A DNA stretch of 64,000 nucleotides from Theristus sp. LFF4_11. Lineage: Eukaryota; Nematoda; Chromadorea; Monhysterida; Xyalidae. Under the pieces are notes generated by a model that worked only from the letters and a program-made list of their open reading frames with translations, was not told the origin of the DNA and did not search any database. Within the stretch, counting starts at the first letter, position 1. Every line of letters starts with the position of its first letter. The stretch lies in NCBI GenBank assembly GCA_030248135.1, contig JASANC010000145.1, forward strand, positions 36,672 to 100,671, given 5' to 3'. A program made the position numbers and the translations under genes. Positions 63,071 through 64,000 of this stretch are shown piece after piece.

Positions 63071-63814
63071 TTAACAGGCACCACAAGCATTCTTGCATTT
63101 TGCGGTCATGTATTCTGGATTCTTTTCGCATTCACCAATTGAACTCCAGTATCCGCAGTATTCGTGGTCGTTCGGACATTTGTCGTCTGAAACAGAATGT
63201 AATTTTCGAACATTTGGGACTGTGTATGATAATAATTTCGGGTTTTTTTACATCAATCGAGCTTCAGTGTCCACTGAAGTCTTCTGCACCGTTCAACTGC
63301 GGATTTCCGAGTTGACACCAAAAAATCGCAGAGTTTCAGCTGTAGTGACGTAAAATGAGGCCTCGTGCTCTTGCTCAACAGTCAACAGCCACCCTGTACA
63401 CGGTATGCACCTGGTTGTCCGTTGATGTCCAGGATGGTCTTGCCGCACCAGTCGCACGACTTCGGACAGTTCGGCTTCATCCAGTACGGGTTCACGTCGC
63501 ATTCGCCCATGTCCGCCCACTGAGCGCAGCCCTCGTTCACGTCCTCGCAGTCGTCCGTGGCTGTCACCATCAGTTCCTCGTCTGTCTCACCCTCTCCTTC
63601 TTCAACCGGTATCTCGGGCAGCTCGTCTTCGCTCGGCTCCGGCACCTCAGCCTGTTCGTCTTCCGCCGCTTCTTCTTCAGCAGGCTCTTGTGCAGCCTCG
63701 AAACTCAAATCGTCAGCACTCACATGAGGGCACCATAGCAGCAAATTTCGCCAACGTTTTCGGCTGCGCAACAGCGCTGACCACGATGGCACACAGAAAC
63801 AGGGCGACACGCAT
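63071..63814 (-). CDS. Secreted protein with acidic linker and two ShKT domains
   Basis: Exons 63814-63724, about 63670-63402 and 63186-63071. The start ATG at 63814 gives a signal peptide (MRVALFLCAIVVSAVAQ), and the exon ends with a phase-1 GTGAGT donor. The middle exon encodes a Glu-rich linker (EEEAAEDEQAEVPEPSED) and a ShKT domain (CAQWADMGECDVNPYWMKPN ... CDWCG). The last exon encodes a second ShKT (CGYWSSIGECEKNPEYM ... CGAC) ending at TAA. The acceptor of the middle exon is not fixed; a very short first intron (about 50 nt) is needed. Unlike the sister gene at 59968-61948 there is no Cys module; the acidic linker has replaced it. Possible divergent promoter with the plus-strand frame starting at 63902, only about 88 bp away. 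Confidence 0.75.
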
Positions 63815-63901
63815 GTTGGCTAGTGACACAAACTACACGACAGAACAGACACTGGAGACTAAACTAGCTGACTAGAACTGTGAACTGAATCGGCCACGAT
63901 C

Positions 63902-64000
63902 ATGGGTCTACGTTTCGTTTTGTACAAAAACAGAGACATCGTTGTCTTGCGCATAAACCGGATCTCCAAGGTCATGTCGTTCAACGATTTCTCGTCTTCA
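63902..64000 (+). CDS. 5' end of an open frame, possibly doublecortin-like (partial)
   Basis: From an ATG at 63902 the plus strand is open to the window edge: MGLRFVLYKNRD, then VVLRINRISKVMSFNDF. A strand with Y-K-N, a basic stretch and SFNDF resembles the start of doublecortin domains (YRNGD ... SFDALL), but only 33 residues are visible and the key Gly of NGD is Arg here. It could also be chance. The rest lies outside the window. Confidence 0.3.
   Translation, partial: MGLRFVLYKNRDIVVLRINRISKVMSFNDFSSS

Overview
The window is nuclear DNA of an invertebrate animal. Genes are split by many short introns (about 50-350 bp), splice phases close across exons, and the families are animal ones: DEG/ENaC channel, K2P potassium channel, vesicular glutamate transporter, Golgi alpha-mannosidase II, type II PI4-kinase, C-type lectin, and many secreted ShKT-domain proteins. 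The density of ShKT proteins, with NPxWMKPNC-type motifs, suggests a nematode or another ecdysozoan, but the sequence alone does not prove the phylum. There are no bacterial operons, rRNA or CRISPR arrays, and I recognised no tRNA. Gene models were built by hand from splice signals, phase and family alignment. Coordinates may be off by a base or two, most likely where I say a junction is unresolved.

Layout. 0-3 kb: the 3' end of a trypsin-like protease (+), a cysteine-rich fragment (+), and two tandem paralogous secreted Cys-rich genes (-). 3.5-8.7 kb: an SLC2-type sugar transporter (-) and a two-pore K+ channel (-), the latter possibly with a 5' exon near 10.4 kb. 8.7-15.6 kb: gene-poor and rich in inverted-repeat elements. 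15.6-24.6 kb: an unrecognised two-TM protein (+), a phytanoyl-CoA-dioxygenase family enzyme (-) and a complete 21-exon alpha-mannosidase II (-). 24.6-30 kb: a GC-rich fold-back repeat, a small secreted protein (-) and an 800-bp fold-back element. 30-39.4 kb: three ShKT-domain genes (-), interrupted by two related tandem arrays and a 745-bp fold-back element. 40-43.7 kb: an unusual gene (-) joining a C-type lectin domain to a DEG/ENaC channel body. 45.6-49.7 kb: type II phosphatidylinositol 4-kinase (+). 50.7-55 kb: a vesicular-glutamate-transporter-like SLC17 protein (-). 56-57 kb: a predicted small multi-pass protein (-). 60-63.8 kb: two more ShKT genes (-). The right edge holds a possible doublecortin-like start (+).

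The genes do not form a pathway. Two themes stand out. First, there is a same-strand family of secreted ShKT proteins sharing one exon design: signal peptide, Cys module, variable linker, ShKT repeats. Second, at least four families of short inverted-repeat elements sit mostly in introns and intergenic gaps. The most notable observations are five introns that only fit the family alignments if they begin with GC instead of GT, the lectin-DEG/ENaC fusion, a VGLUT-like transporter with Gln at two normally charged transport residues, and a PI4K2 whose palmitoylation Cys cluster appears to have moved to the C-terminus.
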